The translations under genes were made by a program, and so were the position numbers. The notes under the pieces were generated by a model. It saw only the letters and a program-made list of their open reading frames with translations. It was not told where the DNA came from and ran no database searches. From assembly GCF_004751985.1 (NCBI RefSeq), contig NZ_CP038492.1, forward strand, positions 744,001 through 808,000: 64,000 nt of DNA, in the 5' to 3' direction. Each line of letters starts with the position of its first letter. The stretch's first letter is position 1. Positions 1 through 8,673 of the stretch are shown here, one piece after another. The DNA comes from Rhodophyticola sp. CCM32. GTDB lineage: Bacteria; Pseudomonadota; Alphaproteobacteria; Rhodobacterales; Rhodobacteraceae.

Positions 1-1
1 T

Positions 2-304
2 CCGGTGGCGCTGGACGCGGTGCGCCCGGGGGGCTGCGTTGTGTTTGTCGGCATGCCGGTGGCACCGGTTCCCATCGACATCACCTCGGCACAGGCGAAA
101 GAGCTTCGGCTTGAGACGGTGTTCCGCTATGCCAATATCTATGAACGCGCGATCGAGCTTCTGGCCTCGGGCAAGATTGATCTGGCACCGCTGATTTCGG
201 CCACATACCCGTTTGATCAAAGTATCGAGGCGTTTGACCGGGCGGTGTCGGCGCGCCCGACGGATATAAAGATTCAGATATCCATGGCTGAAGATCCCGC
301 ATGA
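2..304 (+). CDS. Zinc-type alcohol/polyol dehydrogenase, C-terminal part
   Basis: This is the last 100 residues of a medium-chain dehydrogenase/reductase; the reading frame is open to the left edge, so the start lies outside the window. The visible part covers the end of the Rossmann domain (a VRPGG turn followed by a VGMP strand) and the C-terminal part of the catalytic domain, with the family-typical stretch near KIDLAPLIS and the later FDQSIEAFDRA helix. This resembles sorbitol, xylitol or L-idonate dehydrogenases, which oxidise a sugar alcohol to a ketose with NAD. It precedes a SIS isomerase, two SDRs and an FGGY kinase on the same strand, fitting polyol catabolism. The exact polyol cannot be told from this fragment. 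Confidence 0.8.
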   Translation, partial: PVALDAVRPGGCVVFVGMPVAPVPIDITSAQAKELRLETVFRYANIYERAIELLASGKIDLAPLISATYPFDQSIEAFDRAVSARPTDIKIQISMAEDPA

Positions 305-334
305 GCAGGGGGCCGGCATGAGCAGGGGGACAGG

Positions 335-892
335 ATGACCACGGATCAGCTGGCAGAGCAGGTCTGCACCGATATCCGGTCTGGGTTGCTGTCCTGCGAT
401 CCGGGCCAACTGGACGGGCTGGTTGCCGATATTCTGGCAGCGGATCAGATTGCGCTTTACGGGGTCGGCCGCGAAGGGCTGATGATGAAGGCGCTGGCCA
501 TGCGGCTGATGCATCTGGAGCTAAAAGCCTCTGTTGTCGGCGATATGACCACGCCCGCGCTTGGGGGTGGGGATCTGTTGATTGTCAGCGCCGGGCCGGG
601 GCATTTCGCAACGGTGGATGCGCTTGTGACCGTGGCCCGCGAAGCGGGTGCATCCAGCATCTGCTTTACCGCGCAACCGGACGGGCCGGTGCCGCAACGG
701 GTGACCCGTGTGGTGACGGTGCCGGTGCAGACCATGGCCGATGCGGAATCCGCGACCGGGTCGGTCCTTCCCATGGGCTCGCAATATGAGATTGTTCTCC
801 TCCTCCTCGGCGAGATTCTGGTTTATACGCTTGGCCAGAGACTTGGGCTGAGTGCTGCGGATATGGCCCGTAACCACACAAATCTTGAGTAG
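335..892 (+). CDS. SIS-domain sugar-phosphate isomerase, 6-phospho-3-hexuloisomerase-like
   Basis: The 185-residue protein is a single SIS (sugar isomerase) domain. It shows an ALYGVGREGLM strand-helix at about residue 41, a GGGDLLIVSAGPG segment that would hold the phosphosugar near residue 77, and the usual length of 6-phospho-3-hexuloisomerases. Those enzymes interconvert a 3-hexulose 6-phosphate and fructose 6-phosphate in the cytoplasm. No hexulose-phosphate synthase partner is visible, so in this polyol operon it more likely handles the phosphorylated ketose produced by the FGGY kinase downstream. It starts 30 bp after the dehydrogenase stop and ends 4 bp before the next gene. The isomerase fold is secure; the substrate is inferred. 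Confidence 0.75.
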   Translation: MTTDQLAEQVCTDIRSGLLSCDPGQLDGLVADILAADQIALYGVGREGLMMKALAMRLMHLELKASVVGDMTTPALGGGDLLIVSAGPGHFATVDALVTVAREAGASSICFTAQPDGPVPQRVTRVVTVPVQTMADAESATGSVLPMGSQYEIVLLLLGEILVYTLGQRLGLSAADMARNHTNLE

Positions 893-896
893 GCAG

Positions 897-1667
897 ATGG
901 CCGATTGGATCAACAGATTTGGCCTGACCGGGAAAACCGCCTTTGTCACCGGCGCGTCTTCGGGCATCGGCATGTGCATCTGCGAGGTGTTTGCCGATGC
1001 GGGCGCGGCGATTGTGGCCACCGGCCGGTCGATAGAGGCCCTGACAGCGTTACAGACCCGGATCGTGGAACAGGGCGGGGATTGCGCGGTTTTCACCGCC
1101 GATCTGACCACGGCGGAAGGGGCCAGATCTGCGGCTGATCAGGCCCTGAAGGCCGCACCGCAGATCGACATTCTGGTCAACAGCGCCGGTGTGGCCCTGA
1201 CCGGCCCGCTGCCGGATATCACCGCGTCGGACTGGGATACCACGATGGCCGTGAACCTGAACGCGCCGTTCTGGATTGCGCAGGCGCTGGCCCCCGGCAT
1301 GATCGACAGGGGGCATGGCAAGATCATCAACATCTCGTCCCAGACCGGGGTGGTCGCATTGCAGGATCACGCGGCCTATACCGCCTCCAAAGGCGGGCTG
1401 AACGCGATGACCAAGGCCCTGATGGTAGAGCTTGCGCCGCATAACATCCAGGTCAATGCCATCTGCCCGACGGTGGTGATGACGCAGATGGGCCGCGAAT
1501 TGTGGAGCGCGCCCGAGCGGCAGGATCCGTTTCTGGCCCGCACGCCCCTTGGCCGGTTCGGGGAACCGGTGGAGATTGCGGATCTGGCGCTTTACCTCGC
1601 ATCGCCCGCGTCAAATCTGGTCAATGGCGCGATCATGATGATCGAAGGGGGCTATTCCAGTATCTGA
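897..1667 (+). CDS. SDR-family oxidoreductase, first of a tandem pair
   Basis: A classical short-chain dehydrogenase of 256 residues. The N-terminal TGASSGIG dinucleotide-binding motif is followed by an NSAG segment, a catalytic serine in NISSQTG, and the YTASK active-site tetrad motif near residue 160. The chosen ATG lies 4 bp after the upstream stop; an in-frame upstream start would overlap the isomerase by 41 bp and adds non-homologous residues. Family members of this type include gluconate 5-dehydrogenases and other ketose/polyol dehydrogenases. Its position between a phosphosugar isomerase and a second SDR suggests a redox step in polyol or sugar-acid catabolism. Confidence 0.85.
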   Translation: MADWINRFGLTGKTAFVTGASSGIGMCICEVFADAGAAIVATGRSIEALTALQTRIVEQGGDCAVFTADLTTAEGARSAADQALKAAPQIDILVNSAGVALTGPLPDITASDWDTTMAVNLNAPFWIAQALAPGMIDRGHGKIINISSQTGVVALQDHAAYTASKGGLNAMTKALMVELAPHNIQVNAICPTVVMTQMGRELWSAPERQDPFLARTPLGRFGEPVEIADLALYLASPASNLVNGAIMMIEGGYSSI

Positions 1668-1705
1668 GCACCGCCGCAGACCCCATAAGCAGGAGCCGAA
1701 GGGCC

Positions 1706-2434
1706 ATGACAGAGACGCTTGACGGGAAAACCGTGGCCATCACCGGCGCTGCATCCGGCATCGGTCTGGCCTGTGCGCGCGCCTGTCTGGCTGCGGGCGC
1801 CCGCGTGGCAATGGTCGATTGCGCCGGGGATCAGCTGGCAGAGAAATGCCGCGATCTGGGGCCTGATGCCATTCCCATCGTGACCGATCTGACCGATGCG
1901 GACAGCGTGGCAGAGATGCTGCCGCAAATCCTTGCCGCGACCGGGCGGCTGGATGTGTTCCACGCCAATGCGGGCGCCTATGTGGGTGGCGCGGTGATTG
2001 ACGGCAACCCGGATGACTGGGACCGGATGCTGAGCCTGAACATCAATGCGGTGTTTCGCAGTGTGCATGCGGTTCTGCCCCATATGCGCGATCAGGGGGC
2101 TGGGGATATCCTGCTCACAAGCTCTGTCGCCGGGGTTGTGCCGGTGATGTGGGAGCCGATCTATACCGCCTCGAAACACGCGATCCAGGCCTTTGCCCAT
2201 ACGCTCAGGCGTCAGGTCTCGGGGCTTGGTATCCGGGTGGGCGCCATCCTGCCCGGGCCGGTGGTGACCGCCCTGCTGGATGACTGGCCGCAGGAGAAGA
2301 TGGATCAGGCCCTGGCCGAAGGCAGTCTGATGCAGCCCGAAGAGGTGGCCGATGCGGTGCTTTTCATGCTGTCCCGGCCGCGCAATGTTGTGGTGCGTGA
2401 TCTGGTGCTGCTGCCCAACAGTGTCGATCTCTGA
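1706..2434 (+). CDS. SDR-family oxidoreductase, second of a tandem pair
   Basis: A 242-residue classical short-chain dehydrogenase with TGAASGIG near the N-terminus, an ANAG motif around residue 84, a serine in LTSSVAG and YTASK as the catalytic Tyr/Lys. The C-terminal stretch with ILPGPV and the [12 protein letters not shown] helix is typical of ribitol-type and other polyol SDRs. The ATG at 1706 is preceded by an AGGAG sequence; longer in-frame extensions run back into the upstream SDR and are not credible. It is similar in layout to the preceding SDR but clearly diverged, so it probably acts on a different substrate of the same pathway. Confidence 0.85.
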   Translation: MTETLDGKTVAITGAASGIGLACARACLAAGARVAMVDCAGDQLAEKCRDLGPDAIPIVTDLTDADSVAEMLPQILAATGRLDVFHANAGAYVGGAVIDGNPDDWDRMLSLNINAVFRSVHAVLPHMRDQGAGDILLTSSVAGVVPVMWEPIYTASKHAIQAFAHTLRRQVSGLGIRVGAILPGPVVTALLDDWPQEKMDQALAEGSLMQPEEVADAVLFMLSRPRNVVVRDLVLLPNSVDL

Positions 2435-2467
2435 TCGCGGGTTGGGGCAGAAGGGCAGGGGGGGATC

Positions 2468-4021
2468 ATGTCATATGTTCTGGGGATTGATGTCGGCTCG
2501 GGCAGCGCGCGTTGCGGGGTTTTTGATGTCACCGGGCGGCTTTGCGGCACCGCCAAAGCCGATATTCTGATCCACCGGCCCGCGCCGGGTTTTGTCGAAC
2601 AAAGCTCTGCCGATATCTGGCAGGCGGTGTGCCGTGCCACCCGCGCGGCGACCCGTGCGGCGGATGTGCCGCCCGAGGCGATCCTCAGCCTGTCCTACAG
2701 CGCCACATGTTCCCTTGTCCTGCTGGACCGGGACCATGAGCCGCTGGCGCTGAACGCGGGCGATCCGCCCTGGGATATCATCATGTGGATGGACCACCGC
2801 GCGACGGCGGAAACCGATATCTGCAACCGGACCGCATCCCCCGTGCTGCGCAATCTGGGCGGTGCGATGTCGGTTGAGATGCAGATCCCCAAACTGATGT
2901 GGCTGAACCGGAACCGCCCCGATCTTTGGGCGCGTCTGGGTTATGCGGGGGATCTGGCGGATTTTCTTGTGTTCAAATCCACGGGCAGCCTGGCCCGGTC
3001 GATCTGCACCCTTGGCTGCAAATGGACCTATGATGCGGATGCCGGTCAGTGGACCCCCGGATTTCTGGAACAGGTGGGCCTGTCTGACCTGAGGGAGCGT
3101 GCCGCCCTCCCGGCACAGGCCGCCCCCATCGGGGGGCTGGCCGGGTCGCTTGACCCGGCGGCGGCGGCAGAGATGGGGCTGACCCCGGCCTGTCAGGTGG
3201 CGGTTGGCCTGATTGATGCCCATGCGGGCGCATTGGGCACGGCGGGGCTTTACGCTGATGATGCCCTGAACACCCGGCTGGCGCTGATCGCCGGCACCTC
3301 GAACTGTCATATCGCCCTGACCGATCAGCGGGTGGAGGTGCCGGGCGTCTGGGGGCCGTATCATGGTGCCGTGCTTGACGGGGCCTGGGCGCTGGAGGGC
3401 GGGCAAAGTGCCAGCGGCGCGATGCTGGACCAGATATTGGACCTGTTTGCCGCCAGTCAGGCCTATGGCGAAACCCCTCATGATGCGCTGGCGCGCGAGC
3501 TTCTGGAGCGGATGAAAACACAACCCGATATCGCGGGCGATATCGTGGTGACCCCGGATTTTCTGGGCAACCGCTCCCCCTTTGCGGATCCGGGTCTGCG
3601 GGGCAGCATTTCGGGCCTGACGCTGGAAGACCCGGCAGAGAGCTTTTGCAAAATCTATTGGGCGGCCTGCCTGTCGATTGCCTATGGCACCCGCCAGATC
3701 ATCGGGGCGATGCGCGGCGCCGGCCTGCCGATCCGTACAATCCATCTGAGCGGCGGGCATGCCAGATCAGACCTTCTGGTGCGGTTATACGCGGATGCAA
3801 CCGGCTGTGATGTGCTGCTGCCCGGAACGGCAGAGCCGGTTCTGTTGGGGGCAGCACTGGCGGCGGCGACCCCCCTGGGCGCGGCGTTTCCCCTTGGACA
3901 GGCAAAGGCATTGCGCGAGACCGTGGCGGTGCAGCCCGACCCGGCGGTGCAGACCATGCATGCCCGCAGATACAAGGCGTTCTGCCAGCATTATGCTTCT
4001 GCAAAGCCGGGGCAGCCCTGA
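2468..4021 (+). CDS. FGGY-family carbohydrate kinase
   Basis: A full-length FGGY kinase of 517 residues. The N-terminal phosphate-binding motif GIDVGSGSARCGVFD opens the first actin-like domain, the presumed catalytic aspartate is in VGLIDAHAG near residue 252, and the second domain carries GTSNCH and the C-terminal SGGHARSDL and PVLLGAA motifs that bind ATP. The subgroup looks closest to ribulokinase/D-ribulose kinase-type proteins. It would phosphorylate the ketose made by the preceding dehydrogenases. It is the last gene of the operon, with a hairpin directly overlapping its stop codon. Confidence 0.85.
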   Translation: MSYVLGIDVGSGSARCGVFDVTGRLCGTAKADILIHRPAPGFVEQSSADIWQAVCRATRAATRAADVPPEAILSLSYSATCSLVLLDRDHEPLALNAGDPPWDIIMWMDHRATAETDICNRTASPVLRNLGGAMSVEMQIPKLMWLNRNRPDLWARLGYAGDLADFLVFKSTGSLARSICTLGCKWTYDADAGQWTPGFLEQVGLSDLRERAALPAQAAPIGGLAGSLDPAAAAEMGLTPACQVAVGLIDAHAGALGTAGLYADDALNTRLALIAGTSNCHIALTDQRVEVPGVWGPYHGAVLDGAWALEGGQSASGAMLDQILDLFAASQAYGETPHDALARELLERMKTQPDIAGDIVVTPDFLGNRSPFADPGLRGSISGLTLEDPAESFCKIYWAACLSIAYGTRQIIGAMRGAGLPIRTIHLSGGHARSDLLVRLYADATGCDVLLPGTAEPVLLGAALAAATPLGAAFPLGQAKALRETVAVQPDPAVQTMHARRYKAFCQHYASAKPGQP

Positions 4022-4040
4022 CCCTATCGTGACATAGGGT
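4021..4040 (+). terminator. Hairpin at end of polyol operon
   Basis: ACCCTAT (4021-4027) and ATAGGGT (4034-4040) form a perfect 7-bp stem with a 6-nt loop, overlapping the last base of the FGGY kinase stop codon. There is no clear T-run after it, so it may be a weak or Rho-assisted terminator. Confidence 0.5.
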
Positions 4041-4044
4041 GCGG

Positions 4045-4179
4045 CGCGCAAAGCATGGCTGTCCCGCGGCCAGGCTTTTTGACAGTGGCGCACTGACATC
4101 CGGGTGAAGATATACATGGCTGCCATAAACGAACCCGCATAATCGTTCCGATCGCCTGTCCCCGGCCATGCTTTGCGCG
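4045..4179. repeat. MITE-like element with 15-bp terminal inverted repeats
   Basis: CGCGCAAAGCATGGC at 4045-4059 is exactly inverted at 4165-4179, enclosing 105 bp without an open gene. It fills most of the 237-bp gap between the convergent FGGY kinase and peptide ABC ATPase genes. The size and perfect ends suit a small non-autonomous element or a long RNA stem; no convincing target-site duplication is visible. Confidence 0.4.
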
Positions 4180-4258
4180 GCTTGTCTTATGACTTTCCCC
4201 GTCTCCATGCGAAGATGGGGTCTCTGCCCGTCCCGCACATGGTTCAGCGGCCACCTGT

Positions 4259-5230
4259 TCAGGTCGTGTGGATACAGGCGCTGACATGGCCGTCATTGCC
4301 CACGGGTTTCAGCTCGGGCACGATCCTTGCGCAGTCTTCGGTCGCCATCGGGCAGCGGGTGCGGAAAACGCAGCCCGAGGGCGGGTTGATCGGGCTGGGA
4401 ATATCGCCTTTCAGCACCACGCGTTTGCGGCGTTTGCCCGGTTCGGGGATCGGCACCGCAGACAGTAGGGCCCGGGTATAGGGGTGGTTCGGGCGGGCAT
4501 AGAGATCAGCCGCAGGGGCGATTTCCATGACCCGGCCCAGATACATCACAATCACCCGGTCACAGATATGTTCCACCACGCCCAGATCATGGGCGATGAA
4601 CAGCATTGTCAGGTCCAGATCGGTTTTGAGATTTTCCAGAAGGTTGATCACCTGCGCCTGGATCGACACGTCAAGGGCTGAAACCGGCTCGTCCGCGACG
4701 ATGAATTGCGGTTCCACCGCCAGGGCCCGCGCAATGCCGATCCGCTGTCGCTGACCGCCGGAAAATTCATGCGGGAACCGGTCCAGATGGTCGCGGGACA
4801 GGCCGACCTTTTCCAAGATGGCAACCGCGCGGTCCTCATGATCCGAGGGCGTGCCGATCCGGTGCAGTTTCAGGGGATGGGTCAGAACCTCGCGCACCTT
4901 TTCGCGGGGGTTCAGGCTGGCATAGGGGTCCTGAAAGATGATCTGCATGCGTTTGCGATAGCGGCGCATATCGGCGGCGTTCAGCGCCATCACATCGGCC
5001 CCGCCAAAGCGCACCCTGCCGCCCGTGGCCCGTTCCAGCCGCAGGATCGTGCGGCCCACGGTGGTCTTGCCCGACCCGCTTTCGCCGACCAGCCCCACCA
5101 CCTCGCCCGCATTGATATGGAACGAGATGTCATCCACCGCCTTCACGTTATTGACCACGCGCTGCAACACGCCGCCATGGATCGGGAAATGCTTGCGCAG
5201 CCGGTCAACCTGAAGCAGCGGGGCGGTCAT
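4259..5230 (-). CDS. Oligopeptide-type ABC importer, second ATPase (DppF/OppF-like)
   Basis: A 323-residue ATP-binding subunit of a peptide/opine/nickel-type importer. It has Walker A GESGSGKTT, the family-typical QDPYASLNPR Q-loop, the FSGGQRQRIGIARAL signature, a Walker B VADEPVSALDVS and the C-terminal oligopeptide domain with a CVFRTRCP cysteine motif. The start is taken at the ATG whose last bases overlap the stop of the upstream ATPase (ATGA); the longer frame adds 40 residues that merely read through the end of that gene. It pairs with the ATPase at 5227-6261 to power the two permeases encoded on the other strand. Confidence 0.92.
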   Translation of the reverse strand: MTAPLLQVDRLRKHFPIHGGVLQRVVNNVKAVDDISFHINAGEVVGLVGESGSGKTTVGRTILRLERATGGRVRFGGADVMALNAADMRRYRKRMQIIFQDPYASLNPREKVREVLTHPLKLHRIGTPSDHEDRAVAILEKVGLSRDHLDRFPHEFSGGQRQRIGIARALAVEPQFIVADEPVSALDVSIQAQVINLLENLKTDLDLTMLFIAHDLGVVEHICDRVIVMYLGRVMEIAPAADLYARPNHPYTRALLSAVPIPEPGKRRKRVVLKGDIPSPINPPSGCVFRTRCPMATEDCARIVPELKPVGNDGHVSACIHTT

Positions 5231-6261
5231 GACGCGTCCTTCCGGTTGAGCATCAGGTCGCGCCAGCGGGCGCAGCGCACCAGATGATCCTCTGCGGCGC
5301 GGTCCAGCGGGATATCCCCGGTTGTACATATATCGGTTGCAAAACCGCATCGCGGGCCAAAGCGGCAGCCTTGTGACAGATCGGCCAGCGCGGGCACCGT
5401 TCCCGGGATCGCCTCAAGCCGCGTCTTGTGGATCGAGGCCCCAAGGCGCGGGATCGAGTTCATCAGCCCGGCAGTGTAGGGCATCCGGGGGCTGCGGAAG
5501 ATGTCATCCACCGTGCCGGTCTCGACAATCTGGGAGGCATACATGACCACCACCCGATCCGCGACTTCGGCCACCACACCCAGATCATGGGTGATGAAGA
5601 TGATCGCCATGCCAAGCTTCTGTTGCAGGTCCTGCATCAGTTCCAGCATCTGCGCCTGAATTGTCACATCAAGGGCGGTTGTCGGTTCATCGGCGATCAG
5701 AAGCCGGGGTTCGCAGGCCAGGGCCATGGCAATCATCGCCCGTTGCCGCATGCCGCCCGACATCTCATGGGGATAGTTGTCAACCCGGGTTTTCGGCTCG
5801 GGTATGCCCACAAGCTCCAGCATCTCGATGGCCCGCGCGCGGGCCTGCGGTTTCGACAACCTGTCATGGCAGATCACCATTTCGGCGATCTGCTGGCCAA
5901 TTGTGTGGACCGGGTTCAGGCTGGTCATCGGCTCCTGAAAGATGATCCCGATCTCCTTGCCGCGAATGGCGCGCATCTCCTTGTCGCCCAGACCGGTGAT
6001 TTCACGGCCCTGCAGTTTGATGCTGCCGCCGCTGATCCGGCCCACATCCTTGGGCAGCAGGCCCAGAATGGACAGGCTGGTCACCGATTTGCCCGATCCG
6101 CTTTCGCCCACGATGGCCAGTGTTTCGCCTTCATGGACCTCAAAGCTGACACCATCCACAGCCCGGACCGATTGCCGCTTGTTCAGATCAAACGTGGTTT
6201 GCAGATCGCGCAGTTCCAGCAAGGGTGCGGCTGTGGGGGCAGGGGCTTTATGCTGCTTCAC
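5227..6261 (-). CDS. Oligopeptide-type ABC importer, first ATPase (DppD/OppD-like)
   Basis: A 344-residue ATP-binding subunit with Walker [11 protein letters not shown], the [11 protein letters not shown]-loop, [15 protein letters not shown] signature and Walker [11 protein letters not shown]. The C-terminal region has the oligopeptide-transporter extension with several cysteines ([15 protein letters not shown]) that in relatives can bind an Fe-S cluster. Translation begins at a GTG: an in-frame stop lies 18 bp upstream and AAAAAGG provides a ribosome site. It is the first gene of a two-gene unit that diverges from the permease genes at 6591. The substrate class is peptide-like or related amides; the exact ligand is unknown. 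Confidence 0.92.
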   Translation of the reverse strand: MKQHKAPAPTAAPLLELRDLQTTFDLNKRQSVRAVDGVSFEVHEGETLAIVGESGSGKSVTSLSILGLLPKDVGRISGGSIKLQGREITGLGDKEMRAIRGKEIGIIFQEPMTSLNPVHTIGQQIAEMVICHDRLSKPQARARAIEMLELVGIPEPKTRVDNYPHEMSGGMRQRAMIAMALACEPRLLIADEPTTALDVTIQAQMLELMQDLQQKLGMAIIFITHDLGVVAEVADRVVVMYASQIVETGTVDDIFRSPRMPYTAGLMNSIPRLGASIHKTRLEAIPGTVPALADLSQGCRFGPRCGFATDICTTGDIPLDRAAEDHLVRCARWRDLMLNRKDAS

Positions 6262-6385
6262 CGTTTGCGGCCTTTTTCATCCCGCATGCCCGGTTGTGCT
6301 GCATCCATTACCGGATCACCGGGCGGGGTTTGATTTTCGATTTGCATGCTTGACGGCACCCGGGCTCACATGGTTTTGTTGTTCT

Positions 6386-6397
6386 ACTGTCGACAAT
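6386..6397. promoter_or_regulatory. Putative GntR-type operator in importer promoter region
   Basis: The sequence ACTGTCGACAAT is one mismatch from the perfect palindrome ATTGTCGACAAT. It lies in the 329-bp gap between divergent ATPase and permease genes. The same palindrome, with one different mismatch, occurs at 21803-21814 in the promoter region of the amide-catabolism operons. The symmetry and TTGTC/GACAA half sites resemble operators of GntR-family regulators; this assignment is inferred. Confidence 0.5.
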
Positions 6398-6430
6398 CTT
6401 AAACCTACCTTGAGAGGACATCGAATTGAT

Positions 6431-6436
6431 TGTCAA
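6431..6436 (-). promoter_or_regulatory. Candidate -35 box (TTGACA) for ATPase operon
   Basis: A perfect TTGACA reads toward the ATPase genes, about 40 bp before the centre of the ATTGTCGACAAT-like palindrome. No good -10 hexamer is seen at 16-18 bp spacing, so the promoter call is tentative. A matching TTGACA-to-palindrome arrangement is present at 21851. Confidence 0.35.
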
Positions 6437-6590
6437 GCATCCCAAAGACGAGGGTCGCGGAAAAGATCGGGCAAGGTTGAAATACAGGCGCGGATCGCGC
6501 GATGACCTGTTTGAGAGACATGCGCATCCTGCAGGCCCGGGGGGCATGAACCTTCTATGACATCAGGGATCGGGTAGGGGCGACCGCCAT

Positions 6591-7565
6591 ATGTGGACAT
6601 TTCTGATACGGCGCCTGTTGCAGAGCATTGTTGTTCTGATCGGCGTGACACTGATCAGCTTCATCTCGCTTCAGATCGGCGGCGATCCGACCTATCTGTT
6701 CGTGTCCGAGAATGCGAGCGCCGAGGAGATTCAGCGCGCGCGCGAGGCGCTGGGTTTCGACAAGCCGCTCTATATCCAGTATCTCAGCTATGTCTGGAAC
6801 GCGCTGCATGGCGATTTCGGCAATTCTCTCAGCTATCGCCAACCGGCGATGGACGTGGTGATGCAGGCGATGCCCGCCACGATCGAGCTGACGTTTTTCT
6901 CGCTGGTGCTGGCGATTGGCCTGTCGATCCCGCTTGGCATTTATGCCGCGCTCAAACGTGGCAAACCGGCTGATGGCGGGATCATGACATTTGCGATGCT
7001 GGGCCAGTCGATCCCGAATTTCTGGATGGGGATCATGATGATCCTGTTCTTTGGTCTCTACCTGCGATGGTTCCCGATCTCGGGCCATGTGCCGTTTCTT
7101 GAACCGCTTTTCGAAGGCGATATCGGTACGGCGATCCGTAACCTGCCACGGTCGATGTATTACATGGTCATGCCGGCCTTTGCGGTGGGCACCTACACGC
7201 TGGCCCGCAATGCGCGGCTGATCCGGTCGTCGATGCTTGAGGTGTTGCAGCAGGATTATGTGCGCACCGCCCGCTCGAAAGGCATCTCGGAACGGCGGGT
7301 GGTGATCCATCATGCAATGCGCAACGCCTGGTTGCCGGTGGTCACGATGATCGGGCTGGAATTCGGCTTTCTGCTTGGCGGTGTTGTGGTGGTGGAAACG
7401 GTCTTTTCCTATCCCGGCATCGGCCGTCTGGTGTTCAACGCGATCAATCAGCGCGATATTCCCGTGGTGCAGGCCTCGGTCATTCTGCTGGCGGTGATAT
7501 TCATCCTGCTGAACCTGTTTGTCGATCTGATCTATGCGCGGCTTGATCCGCGCGTGAAGCTGTAA
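6591..7565 (+). CDS. Peptide-type ABC importer permease (DppB-like)
   Basis: A 324-residue inner-membrane permease with an N-terminal membrane segment (residues about 10-30), a periplasmic region, and a BPD-transport core of about five further segments. The EAA loop that contacts the ATPase is visible as DYVRTARSKGISERRV near residue 220, followed by the FSYPGIGRLVFNAI block typical of DppB proteins. It starts a plus-strand pair with the DppC-like gene 12 bp downstream. The ATPases for this transporter are the divergent genes at 4259-6261. No periplasmic binding protein gene lies next to it, which is unusual for the family. Confidence 0.92.
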   Translation: MWTFLIRRLLQSIVVLIGVTLISFISLQIGGDPTYLFVSENASAEEIQRAREALGFDKPLYIQYLSYVWNALHGDFGNSLSYRQPAMDVVMQAMPATIELTFFSLVLAIGLSIPLGIYAALKRGKPADGGIMTFAMLGQSIPNFWMGIMMILFFGLYLRWFPISGHVPFLEPLFEGDIGTAIRNLPRSMYYMVMPAFAVGTYTLARNARLIRSSMLEVLQQDYVRTARSKGISERRVVIHHAMRNAWLPVVTMIGLEFGFLLGGVVVVETVFSYPGIGRLVFNAINQRDIPVVQASVILLAVIFILLNLFVDLIYARLDPRVKL

Positions 7566-7577
7566 GGGGCGCGGTTT

Positions 7578-8519
7578 ATGACGGATACAGCACCGGTTCC
7601 GGGGAAGGATGACATGGCCATGGGTGCCGAACGCCAGGGTCTGTCTTACCGGCAGAAGGAACTGCGCCGGGCCTTTGAAAGCATGGTCACCAGCCGTTGG
7701 GCGCTGATCGGTATGCTGATCCTGCTTGTGGTGACATTCGTGGCGATCTTCGGCCCCTGGCTGGCGCCGTTCGATCCGAACCGGCAGAATATCATGATGC
7801 GCCTGCTGGAACCGGGGCAGCCGGGGGCGGGGGATCTGACCTATTGGCTGGGCTCGGACCAGTTGGGCCGGGATGTGCTGTCGCGGCTGCTATATGGCGC
7901 GCGGGTGTCCCTGCTGGTGGGGGTGGCCGCGATTGCCGTGGGGGGCACTTTGGGCACGATTGCCGGGCTTGTGTCGGGGTATTTCGGCGGCTGGACCGAT
8001 GATATCATCATGCGGCTTGGCGATATCCAGCTGGCCTTTCCCTTCATTCTGCTGGCGATCATGTTTCTGGTCGTGCTTGGGCCGGGATTGATGAATATCA
8101 TTCTGGTTCTGGGGATCGGCCAGTGGATCACCTATGCAAGGATTGTCCGCGCCCAGACCCTCAGCCTACGCGAAAAGGAATATGTCGAGGCCGCGCGCGC
8201 CATGGGCGACAGCACGGTGTCGATCCTGTTTCGCACGATCCTGCCCAATATCATCGCGCCGCTGACCGTCATCGCCTCGTTCAATGTGGCCGGTGTGATT
8301 CTGTCCGAGGCGGCGCTGTCATTCCTGGGTCTGGGCGTGCCGCCCTCGGTGCCGACCTGGGGCAGCATGCTGTCGGAAAGCCGCGATCATCTGTTGTCGA
8401 ACAAATGGTGGCTGGCGGTGTTCCCGGGGCTGGCCATCGTGTTCACGGTGCTGGCCTTCAACATCATCGGCGACTGGTTGCGCGATTTTCTGGACCCGCG
8501 GCTGAAAGAGAATGGCTGA
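7578..8519 (+). CDS. Peptide-type ABC importer permease (DppC-like)
   Basis: A 313-residue permease with the DppC layout: a short cytoplasmic N-terminus, a first membrane helix at about residues 39-61, the LGSDQLGRDVLSRLLYGARVSL block, and a core with the EAA loop YVEAARAMGDSTVSI. The end shows the conserved LGLGVPPSVPTWGSML motif. An AAGGGG ribosome site precedes the ATG. It is the last gene of the pair and is followed by strong palindromes that probably end transcription. Confidence 0.92.
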   Translation: MTDTAPVPGKDDMAMGAERQGLSYRQKELRRAFESMVTSRWALIGMLILLVVTFVAIFGPWLAPFDPNRQNIMMRLLEPGQPGAGDLTYWLGSDQLGRDVLSRLLYGARVSLLVGVAAIAVGGTLGTIAGLVSGYFGGWTDDIIMRLGDIQLAFPFILLAIMFLVVLGPGLMNIILVLGIGQWITYARIVRAQTLSLREKEYVEAARAMGDSTVSILFRTILPNIIAPLTVIASFNVAGVILSEAALSFLGLGVPPSVPTWGSMLSESRDHLLSNKWWLAVFPGLAIVFTVLAFNIIGDWLRDFLDPRLKENG

Positions 8520-8556
8520 AGCGGGTTTTGAGGCAGATTGAATAACACCCTCGCGG

Positions 8557-8601
8557 GTGTGGAAAACTCGAGTTTTCCACACGGAATTCTGGAGAATTCC
8601 G
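8557..8601. terminator. Two abutting palindromes between convergent genes
   Basis: A perfect 26-bp palindrome spans 8557-8582, centred on ACTCGAGT, and its last base starts a second inverted repeat, CGGAATTCT (8582-8590) and AGAATTCCG (8593-8601). They sit in the 154-bp gap between the converging DppC-like gene and the ABC exporter, so a bidirectional terminator is the simplest reading. The A/T tracts inside the first stem, rather than after it, are unusual. Confidence 0.55.
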
Positions 8602-8673
8602 CCTTGCCTCCCCCGCATCTTGCAAGGCCTTCAACAGGTCATGGCCCAAGTGAAAAGCGGGACAGTTCAAGGG

